DNA of 64,000 bases from positions 2,046,001 through 2,110,000 of the forward strand of contig OZ252216.1 of the NCBI GenBank assembly GCA_965248915.1, read 5' to 3'. Made by a program: the position numbers and the translations under genes. Source of the DNA: CBDFLA01 sp965248915. GTDB lineage: Bacteria; Pseudomonadota; Alphaproteobacteria; M2410. Below are positions 16,609 to 25,537 of this stretch, one piece after another (the first letter of the stretch is position 1; each line of letters opens with the position of its first letter). The notes below the pieces were generated by a model that was not told where the DNA came from, did not search any database, and was given only the letters and a program-made list of their open reading frames with translations.

Positions 16609-17711
16609 CATTCAAAGCAACATTACGGGGCCGCTTGATTGAGCGAATACGTCAAACCGGACCCATATCCTTAGCCACCTTCATGTCTGAAGCATTGATC
16701 GGTTCCGAAGGGGGCTACTACACCGGGCGCGATCCGCTGGGCGTCGACGGTGACTTCATTACCGCACCAGAAATCAGTCAGATGTTTGGGGAGATGATCG
16801 GTCTTTGGTTTACGCAAAACTGGCTTGACCACGGCAGACCGGATCCAATTCGCATGATCGAGCTTGGTCCTGGTCGTGGAACCTTACAAGCAGACATTCA
16901 AAGGACGGTAAGGCAGGCGGTACCGGATTTCTGGAAGGCCATGCGGGTCCACTTGGTTGAAGCCAGTCCGATCCTAAGAGACAAACAGGCACAGGCACTC
17001 AAATCATCGACCGAACATGAAGTCCATTGGCACGAAGATCTGTCTTCCGTTCCCGAGGGCAACGCATTTCTTGTTGCCAACGAGTTCTTCGATGCGCTCC
17101 CTATCCGGCAATTCAAGAATACTGAGGGCAAATGGCACGAACGGCTCGTAGCGCTCTCAGAGGATGGTCAATTCACTCTAGTAGATACACCAAAATCAAT
17201 CGCGTCGTCCAACGCCCTGCCTGAGCCCATGCGCCAAGCGCCCTCTGGCACAATCGCAGAAGTGTGTGAACCTGCCCAAGCTGTTGTCAGGCAAATTGCT
17301 CAGCGCTTCACCACTCATCCAGGTCAAGCTCTCATCATTGACTATGGCTATATCGGCAGCCGACCCGGTGACACCTTCCAGGCTGTCCAAAACCACGAGT
17401 TCGCCAACCCTCTCAAAAATCCAGGTGAAGCGGATCTCACAGCCCACGTTGACTTCACCACTCTGGCAAACATAGCCGCAGGGCAAGGGCTTCAAGCCTC
17501 TCCAATCGCAACCCAAGGGTCATTCCTAGGAGCAATTGGCATTGCAGCCCGTGCTGAACAGCTCTCTGCAAATGCCGACGACCGACAAAAGGAGCAACTT
17601 GTTTCAGGGCTTGGGCGTCTCACAGACCCTGACAGCATGGGATCACTCTTTAAGGTTCTGGCTCTGACCTCACCAAATCTTCCAGCGCCTCCTGGTTTCG
17701 CGGTACACTAA
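16605..17711 (+). CDS. MidA/NDUFAF7-like SAM-dependent methyltransferase
   Basis: This 368-residue protein belongs to the COG1565 (MidA/NDUFAF7) family, whose eukaryotic members methylate an arginine of a complex I subunit during assembly. Visible parts are FMSEALIGSEGGYYTGRDPLGVDGDFITAPEISQMFGEMIGLW, the SAM motif MIELGPGRGTLQADI, VHLVEASPILRDKQ, FLVANEFFDALPIRQF and ALIIDYGYIGSRPGDTFQAV. The GTG start overlaps the lgt stop by four bases, showing translational coupling. The substrate in this organism is inferred only. Confidence 0.92.
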   Translation: MTFKATLRGRLIERIRQTGPISLATFMSEALIGSEGGYYTGRDPLGVDGDFITAPEISQMFGEMIGLWFTQNWLDHGRPDPIRMIELGPGRGTLQADIQRTVRQAVPDFWKAMRVHLVEASPILRDKQAQALKSSTEHEVHWHEDLSSVPEGNAFLVANEFFDALPIRQFKNTEGKWHERLVALSEDGQFTLVDTPKSIASSNALPEPMRQAPSGTIAEVCEPAQAVVRQIAQRFTTHPGQALIIDYGYIGSRPGDTFQAVQNHEFANPLKNPGEADLTAHVDFTTLANIAAGQGLQASPIATQGSFLGAIGIAARAEQLSANADDRQKEQLVSGLGRLTDPDSMGSLFKVLALTSPNLPAPPGFAVH

Positions 17712-17715
17712 ACCA

Positions 17716-18498
17716 ATGTTGCTCACTCCCCTGCAGTCCTCCATCGCCCCAAACCCTGAAGGGGTCGCTCACGGTTTTTTCGAACGCACTGGCGGCGTCT
17801 CAACCGGCATTTATGAAGGGCTCAATTGCGGACCAGGATCAAACGACAATCCAGAACACGTGCGGGAGAACCGGCGACGTGCAGCGGAAGAACTGGGAGC
17901 AAGCCCCTCCAATCTAATTTCCCTATATCAAATTCACTCAACCGAAGTTGTAATCGTAACGGAACCTTGGAAACGCGAGAGCGCCCCTCAAGCAGACGGC
18001 ATGGTCACCGCGACACCTGGCATCGCCCTTGGAATCCTCACTGCGGATTGTGGTCCGGTATTAATGTGGGACGAAGAAGCTTGTGTCGTCGCCGCCGCTC
18101 ATGCCGGGTGGAAAGGCGCGCTCGCCGGGGTCATAGAAGCAACAATCAGCTCCATGATTGATCACGGGGCGAGGCGAGACGGGATCAAAGCAACTCTAGG
18201 ACCGACCATCAGCCAAAGGGCCTATGAGGTTGGGCCCGAGTTTGTGGCACGGTTTGTTGAGGTCGACCCTCAATTCAATGAATATTTCGCGCCAAGCGAC
18301 AGGCCAGGTCACGCTCAGTTCGACCTCCCCTCCTTCATCCTCGCGGGACTCAGACAATCAGGCATTAGCGAACCGATCTGGACGGGGCATTGCACCTATA
18401 GTGATGTAAACCGCTTTTCCTATCGCCGATCAACCCACCGCGGTGAGATCGACTATGGCCGCAACCTTTCTGCCATTATGCTAAGATTTGACCCATGA
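17716..18498 (+). CDS. pgeF: Peptidoglycan editing factor PgeF (laccase-domain protein)
   Basis: This 260-residue protein is of the YfiH/PgeF family (COG1496), copper/zinc-type nucleoside-processing enzymes also reported to remove misincorporated amino acids from peptidoglycan precursors. Markers are HGFFERTGGVSTGIYEGLNCGPGSNDNPEHVRENR, LYQIHSTEVV, DGMVTATPGIALGILTADCGPVLM, AAAHAGWKGALAGVIEATISSM, GPTISQRAYEVGPEF and HCTYSDVNRFSYRRSTHRGE; the His and Cys in these motifs form the metal site. It follows midA by 4 bp and overlaps the next gene by 4 bp. Confidence 0.93.
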   Translation: MLLTPLQSSIAPNPEGVAHGFFERTGGVSTGIYEGLNCGPGSNDNPEHVRENRRRAAEELGASPSNLISLYQIHSTEVVIVTEPWKRESAPQADGMVTATPGIALGILTADCGPVLMWDEEACVVAAAHAGWKGALAGVIEATISSMIDHGARRDGIKATLGPTISQRAYEVGPEFVARFVEVDPQFNEYFAPSDRPGHAQFDLPSFILAGLRQSGISEPIWTGHCTYSDVNRFSYRRSTHRGEIDYGRNLSAIMLRFDP

Positions 18499-19478
18499 CG
18501 AGATTTCGCTCCCCACAAACTCTCGCAGCGTTTCTTTTGATCTGCCTTTGCGCCTGTTCGCAAGACGGTTTCATGACCGGCATTGACTATGTCAATCAAC
18601 CCTCCGGCAAAGACGCCTACAGTGTTGCTCGCTATTCGCTGCCGGATCATATTCTTGTTCGACCGATTGCCGGTATTCAGCGCGACGTTAGCGACACATT
18701 GGCGGAGCTAACGGCGGAGCATCTCGCCAGACGTGAATTCATTGCAACCGTCACAGCGCCGCCGCAGAAGACCTCACGATTGACCGGTTGGGCAACACCG
18801 GCGGACACTCAAACTCAAACACCCGCCCATATCGAGTACCGTCTCATTTATCCAGATGGTCAATTGCGCCTTCACATCGATATCCCCGTCGACCCTTTGC
18901 TCTTTCGCTATGCAGAAATGACCGGCATGGAACGCCGCTCCCTGTTGAAGCGCATCGCCAGTGATACAGCTGACCGTTTCTACGCCATCCTGACCGAGAG
19001 TAAACTCAGAGCCCAAGAGCAAGAAAGAACGGCCCAGCGAGAAGCGGGCATTACGGGTCAAGAAAAACAGATGCTCCTCAACCCAACCGGCGCAACTTTG
19101 AAAGGGCCCATCGACGAGATCTTTGTGATGCCCGCACTCGGCGCGCCCGGCGACGGCTTGAGCTCTCTAAAAACAGCGATGGCAGAAACCCTCAAAACCT
19201 ACGGCGTTCCTGTCGTCGACAGGCCAAGTGGAGAGACCATGCAGCTGCAGTGCATTGTGGCCCTTTCAGAATTGGGTTCAGCGCAGCAAACCATCCGTGT
19301 TAGTTGGGAGCTCAAATCCAAGACTGGCGAGGTTGTAGTCACGGTGGACCAGAACAATGCCATCGAAAGTGGGTCACTAAATGGGGCCTGGGGGGACACC
19401 GCCCATCTGGTTGCCTCCGCCGCGGCTGAAGGTCTGGTTCGAGCCCTCAACAATCGTCAAAGCAGTTCGGGTGAATAA
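18495..19478 (+). CDS. Predicted lipoprotein of unknown function
   Basis: The 327-residue protein has a lipoprotein signal: MTRFRSPQTLAAFLLICLCAC with lipobox Leu18-Cys19-Ala20-Cys21. After it come helical segments (RREFIATVTAPPQKTSRLTGW and LLKRIASDTADRFYAILTESKLRAQEQERTAQREAG). The second half (IDEIFVMPALGAPGDGLSSLKTAMAETLKTYGVPVV and QQTIRVSWELKSKTGEVVVTVDQNNAI) resembles the strand-helix modules of periplasmic lipoproteins. No precise family is recognised. Its ATG overlaps the pgeF stop. The operon also makes Lgt, which would lipidate it. Confidence 0.75.
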   Translation: MTRFRSPQTLAAFLLICLCACSQDGFMTGIDYVNQPSGKDAYSVARYSLPDHILVRPIAGIQRDVSDTLAELTAEHLARREFIATVTAPPQKTSRLTGWATPADTQTQTPAHIEYRLIYPDGQLRLHIDIPVDPLLFRYAEMTGMERRSLLKRIASDTADRFYAILTESKLRAQEQERTAQREAGITGQEKQMLLNPTGATLKGPIDEIFVMPALGAPGDGLSSLKTAMAETLKTYGVPVVDRPSGETMQLQCIVALSELGSAQQTIRVSWELKSKTGEVVVTVDQNNAIESGSLNGAWGDTAHLVASAAAEGLVRALNNRQSSSGE

Positions 19479-19639
19479 GCCAACTCATCCACAGGAAAAC
19501 CTTGAGGTTAGGTTTACAGAATTATGACTGCTTGATAAAACCCAAGCTCTCAGCCCTCGACCGGTGAGTCGATGAATGTGAGGCCTGATTGGACGGAGAG
19601 ACAGCCACCCTGTCTCACCGAAACGTAGGGACCCAAGGC

Positions 19640-20572
19640 ATGAAACTCCTTTCTGCAAACAGCAATCGCCCTCTCGCTGAAGCCATTTCCACCTATCTCA
19701 AGATCCCATTGACCAAAGCCACCGTGCGTCGTTTCGCAGACATGGAAGTGTTTGTCGAAATCGACGAAAACGTTCGCGGTCAAGACGTCTATGTCATTCA
19801 GTCAACATCCTACCCCACAAATGACCATTTGATGGAGCTTCTGATCTGTATTGACGCGCTCTATCGCGCTTCTGCGGCGCGCATAACCGCGGTCATTCCC
19901 TACTACGGATATGCACGACAAGATCGCAAACCCGGACCCAGAACGCCCATCAGCGCTAAACTCGTGGCCAACCTGATAACGGCGGCGGGCGCAGGACGTG
20001 TCCTTACCCTTGATCTTCACGCGGGTCAGATCCAAGGTTTCTTTGACATTCCAACGGACAACCTCTTCGCAGCGCCCATTATCGCGCGCGATATTGAAGA
20101 TAATTACAAGGATGAAAGGCTTATGGTGGTCTCGCCAGATGTCGGAGGCGTGGTACGTGCGCGCGGCCTGGCGAAAAGGATCAACGCGGACCTCGCCATC
20201 GTCGATAAACGTCGCGAGCGTGCGGGCGAATCCGAGGTCATGAACATAATTGGCGATGTGTCAGGCCGATCCTGCATCCTCGTTGATGATATCGTCGATT
20301 CAGCTGGCACCCTGTGCAATGCCGCCGAGGCGTTACTAGAAAAGGGCGCAAAGGACGTTTCTGCCTACATTACCCACGGCGTATTGTCTGGCAAAGCTGT
20401 TCAGCGAGTTAGTGATTCTTCCCTAAAAAGCCTGGTAATCACCGATTCCATCAAGCCGACCAAAGACGTCGAGGACTGCAAAAACATTCGGACCATCTCC
20501 ATCGCCCCCCTCATTGGCGAGGCCATCAGCCGGATCGCTGACGACAAGTCAGTTTCGAGCTTGTTCTACTAG
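19640..20572 (+). CDS. prs: Ribose-phosphate pyrophosphokinase
   Basis: Prs makes PRPP from ribose 5-phosphate and ATP. From ATG 19640 it is 310 residues, the family length; the longer frame from a TTG at 19589 is unlikely. Motifs: [63 protein letters not shown] (metal/ATP binding), [19 protein letters not shown], and the PRPP loop [26 protein letters not shown] precedes the ATG. The order prs-rplY-pth-ychF is common in alphaproteobacteria. Confidence 0.96.
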   Translation: MKLLSANSNRPLAEAISTYLKIPLTKATVRRFADMEVFVEIDENVRGQDVYVIQSTSYPTNDHLMELLICIDALYRASAARITAVIPYYGYARQDRKPGPRTPISAKLVANLITAAGAGRVLTLDLHAGQIQGFFDIPTDNLFAAPIIARDIEDNYKDERLMVVSPDVGGVVRARGLAKRINADLAIVDKRRERAGESEVMNIIGDVSGRSCILVDDIVDSAGTLCNAAEALLEKGAKDVSAYITHGVLSGKAVQRVSDSSLKSLVITDSIKPTKDVEDCKNIRTISIAPLIGEAISRIADDKSVSSLFY

Positions 20573-20596
20573 GCCAAATTAGGCTTCTCCCTCCAC

Positions 20597-20625
20597 TTGT
20601 CTTTTGCCGGGCCCTGCGCTAAAAC
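20597..20625 (+). promoter_or_regulatory. Possible housekeeping promoter for rplY
   Basis: TTGTCT (20597-20602) and TAAAAC (20620-20625) are separated by 17 bp and lie about 58 bp upstream of the rplY ATG in the prs-rplY gap. The -35 is close to TTGaca; the -10 is a weaker match. It is called on spacing and position only. Confidence 0.4.
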
Positions 20626-20682
20626 CCGCCGTCCTTGGCATTCGCACCCTTGGAGGGAATGCCACTCAATTTGGAGAGAACA

Positions 20683-21402
20683 ATGGCTAAGAACGAGATT
20701 TTGACCGCCGAAGCGCGTGATCGGGCTGGTAAGGGGGCCGCCCGGGCCACACGCCGGCAGGGCCGCATTCCTGCGGTTATTTACGGGGGCAAAGAAGAAC
20801 CCACTTTGGTTTCCTTTGAAAAAGCTGAATTTATGAAGGCTTACAACACAGGAAACCTCCTTCGAACCCTCTATGACGTGAAGATTGGCAAAGCCAAAAC
20901 CATGGTCATCCCGCGCGACGTTCAGGTACACCCAGTGTCAGACATACCACTGCATGTGGATCTGCTCCGCCTCGGCGAAGGTGCCATGATCAACCTCGAC
21001 ATCGAGGTGCATTACATCAACGAAGAAGAGAGCCCTGGCCTGGCCAAAGGCGGCGCCCTCAACGTTGTGCGCCACACCGTCGAACTGAGAGTCCCTGCCA
21101 CCAAGATTCCTGATGCACTCGAAGCGGATCTTACGGGCCTCGAAATCGGGGACTCAATCCACATTTCCGCGTTCAAACTGCCGGAAGGCTGTTCACCGAC
21201 CATCACCGACCGTGACTTTACTGTTGCTACCATCGCCGCGCCGACAATGTCGATCGAGGAAGAGGAAGAAGCAGAAGCTGCAGCTGCCGCCGCCCTCCTT
21301 GAAGGTGAGGAAGGTGAAGGCGTCGAAGGTGAAGAAGGCGCCGAAGGTGCTGAAGAAGCCGATGGTGAAGGCGCTCAAGAAGCCGAGAAGAGCGAGGACT
21401 AA
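20683..21402 (+). CDS. rplY: 50S ribosomal protein L25, CTC form
   Basis: L25 binds 5S rRNA in the large subunit. The 239-residue protein is the long CTC type. The N-terminal L25 domain is at about 1-90 (TAEARDRAGKGAARATRRQGRIPAVIYGGKEEP...VQVHPVSDIPLHVDLLRL), the TL5/CTC beta domain is at 95-190 (LDIEVHYINEEESPGLAKGGALNVVRHTVELRVPATKIPDALEADLTGLEIGDSIHIS), and a ~45-residue Glu/Gly/Ala tail follows. I chose ATG 20683 because GGAGAGAA precedes it and it gives the standard MAKNE-type start. Confidence 0.95.
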   Translation: MAKNEILTAEARDRAGKGAARATRRQGRIPAVIYGGKEEPTLVSFEKAEFMKAYNTGNLLRTLYDVKIGKAKTMVIPRDVQVHPVSDIPLHVDLLRLGEGAMINLDIEVHYINEEESPGLAKGGALNVVRHTVELRVPATKIPDALEADLTGLEIGDSIHISAFKLPEGCSPTITDRDFTVATIAAPTMSIEEEEEAEAAAAAALLEGEEGEGVEGEEGAEGAEEADGEGAQEAEKSED

Positions 21403-21431
21403 TCGCTCCCTCGGCTCAGGGAGCCTGAGCA

Positions 21432-22094
21432 ATGATCCTTCTTGTTGGACTTGGAAATCCGGGCAGCAAGTACACGGCCAACCGCCACAACATCGGTTAC
21501 ATGGCTGTCGATGAAATTGCGCGTGCGCACGGCTTTGGGGCTGAGCGCACGCGTTTTCAAAGCGTCACCATTGAGGGCGCACTCAGCGGCAAGTCGGGCC
21601 GCGTCAAAACGCTGATCCAAAAGCCAACCACCTACATGAATGAATCTGGTCGCGCAGTTGGAGAAGCTGTTCGGTTTTTCAAGATCGATCCAGAAGACGT
21701 TATCGTTTTTCATGACGAGCTTGATCTGGCGCAAGCCAAGGTTCGTGTCAAATCCGGTGGCGGCTTGGCGGGTCATAATGGCCTCAAATCCATTGCCGCC
21801 CATATTGGTCCCAATTTCCGCCGCGTCCGTATCGGCATCGGCCATCCAGGTGAAAAAGGACGGGTCTCCGGACACGTTCTCTCAGATTTCAAGAAGGCCG
21901 ATTTGATCTGGGTCGAACCCCTTCTTGCCGCCATTTCCGATGCCGCTCCTAGCCTTGCGGACGGCGAAGACAACAACTTCATGAACAAGGTGGCAATCGC
22001 TTTGCGCGGACCCGAAGAAGAAAAACCCGCAAAGAAGGCAACCAAGAAAGCCGCCAGGGAATCATCAGAGCAGGAACCGAAAGATGGGATTTAA
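21432..22094 (+). CDS. pth: Peptidyl-tRNA hydrolase
   Basis: Pth cleaves peptidyl-tRNA released by ribosome drop-off. The 220-residue protein starts [28 protein letters not shown], with the catalytic His in the RHNIG motif, then [47 protein letters not shown] (active-site Asp) and [21 protein letters not shown] Lys-rich tail ([23 protein letters not shown]) is longer than usual. It overlaps ychF by 11 bp, indicating translational coupling. Confidence 0.96.
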   Translation: MILLVGLGNPGSKYTANRHNIGYMAVDEIARAHGFGAERTRFQSVTIEGALSGKSGRVKTLIQKPTTYMNESGRAVGEAVRFFKIDPEDVIVFHDELDLAQAKVRVKSGGGLAGHNGLKSIAAHIGPNFRRVRIGIGHPGEKGRVSGHVLSDFKKADLIWVEPLLAAISDAAPSLADGEDNNFMNKVAIALRGPEEEKPAKKATKKAARESSEQEPKDGI

Positions 22095-23181
22095 GTGTGG
22101 CATTGTCGGCTTGCCGAATGTTGGGAAGTCGACCCTCTTTAACGCCCTCACCCAAACCGCCGCGGCACAAGCAGAAAACTATCCCTTCTGCACCATTGAA
22201 CCGAATGTCGGCGAAGTCGCCGTTCCAGAACCACGGCTGAACAAACTCGCTGAACTTTCAAAGTCACAGGAAGTCATTCCGGCACGCCTGACCTTTGTCG
22301 ACATTGCCGGCTTGGTAAAAGGAGCATCCCAAGGTGAAGGGTTGGGGAACCAGTTTCTCGCCAACATTCGCGAAGTCGACGCCGTGGCTTATGTCCTTCG
22401 TTGTTTCGAAGATGGCGACGTCACTCATGTCGAAGGTAAGGTCGACCCCTTGTCGGACGCGGACATTGTCGAAACAGAACTCATGTTGTCCGACCTTGAA
22501 AGTCTTGAAACCAGAATTCACAATCTGGAACGACGCATCCGCGGCCAAGACAAAGAAGCGAAAGTTCAACTAAGCCTCGTAGAACAATCTTTGGCACTGC
22601 TGCGCGATGGAAAGCCCGCACGTCTCTTAGAAGTTGACGACGAGCACAAAGAGATATTCAGACAACTCAACCTCTTGACCACAAAGCCGGTGCTCTATGT
22701 TTGCAACGTTGACGAGGAGTCTGCAGCAACAGGCAATGAACACTCCAAAGCGGTCGAGACCCGCGCCCAAACCGAGGGCGCTGCCTGTGTCGTAATCTCT
22801 GCAAAGATCGAATCCGAAATCTCTCAACTCTCTGACGACGAGCGCGATGAGTTCTTGGGTGAGCTTGGCCTAGAAGAACCCGGCCTGAACCGGCTCATCC
22901 ATGCAGGTTATAACCTCTTGGGATTGCAAACCTATTTCACCGCCGGCCCGAAAGAATCACGCGCCTGGACGATCCCCATCGGCACCAAGGCACCGCAAGC
23001 CGCAGGTGTCATCCATACCGATTTCGAGAAAGGCTTCATTCGCGCCGAAACAATCGCTTACGATGACTTCGTTGCATGCGGAAGTGAGAATGCAGCAAAG
23101 GATGCAGGCAAGATGCGCTTAGAGGGGAAAGAGTATATCGTCAAAGAAGGTGACGTCATGCATTTCCGTTTCGCCAACTAG
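22084..23181 (+). CDS. ychF: Redox-regulated ATPase YchF
   Basis: YchF is an Obg-family P-loop protein that prefers ATP and associates with ribosomes. The 365-residue protein has G1 [16 protein letters not shown]3 [20 protein letters not shown], the shifted G4 [11 protein letters not shown] (the NKxD substitute that explains ATP preference), a central coiled coil, and the C-terminal TGS-like domain ([47 protein letters not shown]). AGGAACC lies ahead of the ATG inside the end of pth. Confidence 0.96.
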   Translation: MGFKCGIVGLPNVGKSTLFNALTQTAAAQAENYPFCTIEPNVGEVAVPEPRLNKLAELSKSQEVIPARLTFVDIAGLVKGASQGEGLGNQFLANIREVDAVAYVLRCFEDGDVTHVEGKVDPLSDADIVETELMLSDLESLETRIHNLERRIRGQDKEAKVQLSLVEQSLALLRDGKPARLLEVDDEHKEIFRQLNLLTTKPVLYVCNVDEESAATGNEHSKAVETRAQTEGAACVVISAKIESEISQLSDDERDEFLGELGLEEPGLNRLIHAGYNLLGLQTYFTAGPKESRAWTIPIGTKAPQAAGVIHTDFEKGFIRAETIAYDDFVACGSENAAKDAGKMRLEGKEYIVKEGDVMHFRFAN

Positions 23182-23200
23182 CCAACAAAGGACCTCTCTC

Positions 23201-23668
23201 ATGACCGATGGTTGTCGATACTGGGAGGATTTTCACGTTGGCGACGTCTTTGAATTCACTGGCGAGCCCGTCACCAAAGACGAGATTATTGAGTTCGCGC
23301 AAGAATACGATCCTCAACCACATCACCTCGACGAGGAGCTCGCAAAGAACACACTGCTCGGAACACTTTGTGCCAGCGGGTGGCACTCCTGCACCATGCT
23401 CATGCGCCTCCTTTGCGACACCTATCTCAATGAGGCCGAACACATCGGCTCACCCGGCGTCAATGAAGTCCGGTGGCGCTCCCCCGTCGAGCCCGGTGAT
23501 ATCTTCCATGTGAAACGCACCGTTTTGAATGTGAGACCCGTTGCAGGTCAACCCGACCGTGGTATGGTGCAATGTTTCTTTGACGTTCGAAACCAACAAG
23601 GTCGCGAGCTCATGACCATGGATTGTTTCGCCCTCTATCGCCGACGCGACCGCGCCAAGGAGACATGA
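23201..23668 (+). CDS. MaoC-family dehydratase (first of tandem pair)
   Basis: This 155-residue hot-dog-fold protein is similar to MaoC-type enoyl-CoA hydratases. It shows YWEDFHVGDVFEFTGEPVTKDEIIEFAQEYDPQPHHLDEELAK, with the hydratase-2 Asp/His dyad in YDPQPHHLD, then ASGWHSCTMLMRLLCDTYL and EVRWRSPVEPGDIFHVKRTVLNVRP. The frame opens earlier inside ychF, but ATG 23201 after AAAGGA gives the domain start. Its last bases overlap the next MaoC gene, so the two probably form a heterodimer or double hot-dog unit. Confidence 0.88.
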   Translation: MTDGCRYWEDFHVGDVFEFTGEPVTKDEIIEFAQEYDPQPHHLDEELAKNTLLGTLCASGWHSCTMLMRLLCDTYLNEAEHIGSPGVNEVRWRSPVEPGDIFHVKRTVLNVRPVAGQPDRGMVQCFFDVRNQQGRELMTMDCFALYRRRDRAKET

Positions 23669-24159
23669 GCACCATGCACTACTTCGAAGACGTGCCCCTA
23701 GGCGAGACGACCGAGATTGGGTCCTACACTTTCACAGAAGAAGACATCATTACCTTCGCTAAGAAATATGATCCTCAACCCTTTCATGTGGACCCAGAGT
23801 TCGCCAATTCCCATGAATTCGGCGGCTTGGTGGCAAGCGGCTTTCACACCGCCGCCATTTGGATGAAGCTCATGATCGCAATGCGCGATGAATTGACGAC
23901 AGAAATCGCCGAACACGAAGAAGAAGCGCGCCCACGCGGCGGTGCTTCACCCGGATTTCTCAAGATGCGCTGGCCCAATCCAGTGAGACCCGGCGACACA
24001 ATCGCCTTCGCCAACACCACTCACAAGAAAATCGAACTCAGATCGCGCCAGGATGTCGGCATCCTTCAAACCAAGACCATTGGTCGCAATCAAGACGGTA
24101 AAGTCGTGTTGTCCTTCATTGGCCAAGGTCTGTGGCCGCGCCGTCCGTCCGCACGTTGA
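23665..24159 (+). CDS. MaoC-family dehydratase (second of tandem pair)
   Basis: A second hot-dog hydratase of 164 residues begins at an ATG that overlaps the previous stop (ATGA), with AAGGAG five bases upstream. The layout repeats that of its neighbour: YFEDVPLGETTEIGSYTFTEEDIITFAKKYDPQPFHVDPEFAN, ASGFHTAAIWMKLMIA and LKMRWPNPVRPGDTIAFANTTHKKIELRSR. The YDPQPFHVD dyad is intact. Substrates are probably CoA thioesters, but the acid is not indicated by the context. Confidence 0.88.
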   Translation: MSTMHYFEDVPLGETTEIGSYTFTEEDIITFAKKYDPQPFHVDPEFANSHEFGGLVASGFHTAAIWMKLMIAMRDELTTEIAEHEEEARPRGGASPGFLKMRWPNPVRPGDTIAFANTTHKKIELRSRQDVGILQTKTIGRNQDGKVVLSFIGQGLWPRRPSAR

Positions 24160-24217
24160 TTGCTTTGCAAGTGGCAGCATCTGACCTATCCTCACCAACA
24201 AAAGAGGAGAGAGATCG

Positions 24218-24898
24218 ATGGTGCACAAAGGCAAACTCATCCAAATGACCGGCAAGGACGGGGCTGAGTTCGACGTCTATCACGTCGAGCCCTCAGGCGA
24301 CCGCAAGGGCGGGCTCGTGTTGATCCAGGAAATCTTCGGTATCACTGATCACATCAAGGAAGTCTGTGTTGGCTATGCAGATGACGGCTACGAAGTTTTG
24401 GCCCCTTCCCTCTACGACCGCGCCGAACGCGCTTTTCAAGCCACCTATTCAGAAGACGACGTCGGTCGCGCCATAGAATTGGCCGGCAAGTTCCCACCCC
24501 CAGACGTGCTTGATGACATCCAACTCTCCATCGACCAACTAAAAGCCAAGGGCCCAGTGTTCATGACCGGCTATTGTTATGGCGGATCTGTATGCTGGGT
24601 TGCAGCTTGTAGAAGTGAAGGTCTGTCAGCGGTCGCTGGATACTACGGTCGCCTCGCCGTCAACTACGCCGATGAAACACCAAAATGCCCGACCATCATG
24701 CACTTCGGTGAACATGATGCGTCGATCCCCATGTCCGATGTGAAAACACTGCAAGACGCGCACCCTGATATTCCGATCCATGTTTACGACGCAGGCCACG
24801 GCTTCAACTCCGACCGGCGGGCCGACTACAACGAAGGATGCGCCAAGCTCGCCCGCGACCGAACCCTTGCCTTGTTTGATGAAAACAGAGCTGGGTAA
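24218..24898 (+). CDS. Dienelactone hydrolase family protein
   Basis: This 226-residue alpha/beta hydrolase has the dienelactone hydrolase triad: Cys120 in the nucleophile elbow GYCYGG, Asp167 in FGEHDASIP, and His194 in YDAGHGFNSD. VLIQEIFGITDHIKEVCVGYADDGYEVLAPSLYDR is the typical N-terminal part. Enzymes of the family open lactones or act on other esters in aromatic degradation; the real substrate is unknown here. GAGGAGAG precedes the ATG. It is 58 bp after the MaoC pair and 6 bp before the exporter gene. Confidence 0.9.
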   Translation: MVHKGKLIQMTGKDGAEFDVYHVEPSGDRKGGLVLIQEIFGITDHIKEVCVGYADDGYEVLAPSLYDRAERAFQATYSEDDVGRAIELAGKFPPPDVLDDIQLSIDQLKAKGPVFMTGYCYGGSVCWVAACRSEGLSAVAGYYGRLAVNYADETPKCPTIMHFGEHDASIPMSDVKTLQDAHPDIPIHVYDAGHGFNSDRRADYNEGCAKLARDRTLALFDENRAG

Positions 24899-24904
24899 CC
24901 TCCC

Positions 24905-25537
24905 GTGCTGAACACCACCCTCCTCCTTGGCTTCATTGCAGCAGCCCTCATAGTCCTTATTCTACCGGGACCGGGTGTTCTCTATGTAATTGCGAGAAGT
25001 CTTTCGCAAGGGCATCGCGCGGGGCTTGCGTCCGTTGTTGGGTTGTCCGCTGGTGCCCTAATTCATATTGCCGCAGCAGCCATAGGTCTTTCAGCCATCC
25101 TCATAACATCAGCCACCGCTTTCAACTTGGTGAAAATCTTGGGTGCCGGATATCTGGTTTATCTGGGCCTGCGCGCCATCCTCTCAAAACAAGGTTCCCC
25201 AAACATTGATGTAGCCAGCGATCACTCTTACACACGCCTCTTCATGGACGGTGTCGTCGTGAGTATTTTCAACCCAAAGATCGCGATCTTCTTCTTGGCT
25301 TTTTTACCTCAGTTCGTGGACCAAAGTCTCGGCAACATCACAAGCCAAGTGACCCTTCTTGGATTGATCTATGTCTGTCTCGCACTTCTCACCGATGGCA
25401 CTTACGCCCTTCTTGCTGGCCACCTCAGACATTGGGTGAGTGGTGCTGTTTTGAAGGGGCCGTGGACACGCTACACCACCGGCGGGATCTATATTGGTTT
25501 GGGGATCAATGCGGCATTCACGGGACGTCGCGCCTAG
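24905..25537 (+). CDS. LysE/RhtB-family exporter
   Basis: This 210-residue inner-membrane protein has six hydrophobic segments and the LysE-family N-terminus ALIVLILPGPGVLYVIARSLSQGHRAGLASVVGLSAGALIHIAAAAIGLSAIL, followed by LGAGYLVYLGLRAILSK and FMDGVVVSIFNPKIAIFFLAFLPQFVD. It should export amino acids or related small metabolites by proton exchange; the substrate is not known. The start is GTG with CCTCCC-type spacing only six bases after the hydrolase stop. It converges on the TPR gene with a 4-bp overlap. Confidence 0.92.
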   Translation: MLNTTLLLGFIAAALIVLILPGPGVLYVIARSLSQGHRAGLASVVGLSAGALIHIAAAAIGLSAILITSATAFNLVKILGAGYLVYLGLRAILSKQGSPNIDVASDHSYTRLFMDGVVVSIFNPKIAIFFLAFLPQFVDQSLGNITSQVTLLGLIYVCLALLTDGTYALLAGHLRHWVSGAVLKGPWTRYTTGGIYIGLGINAAFTGRRA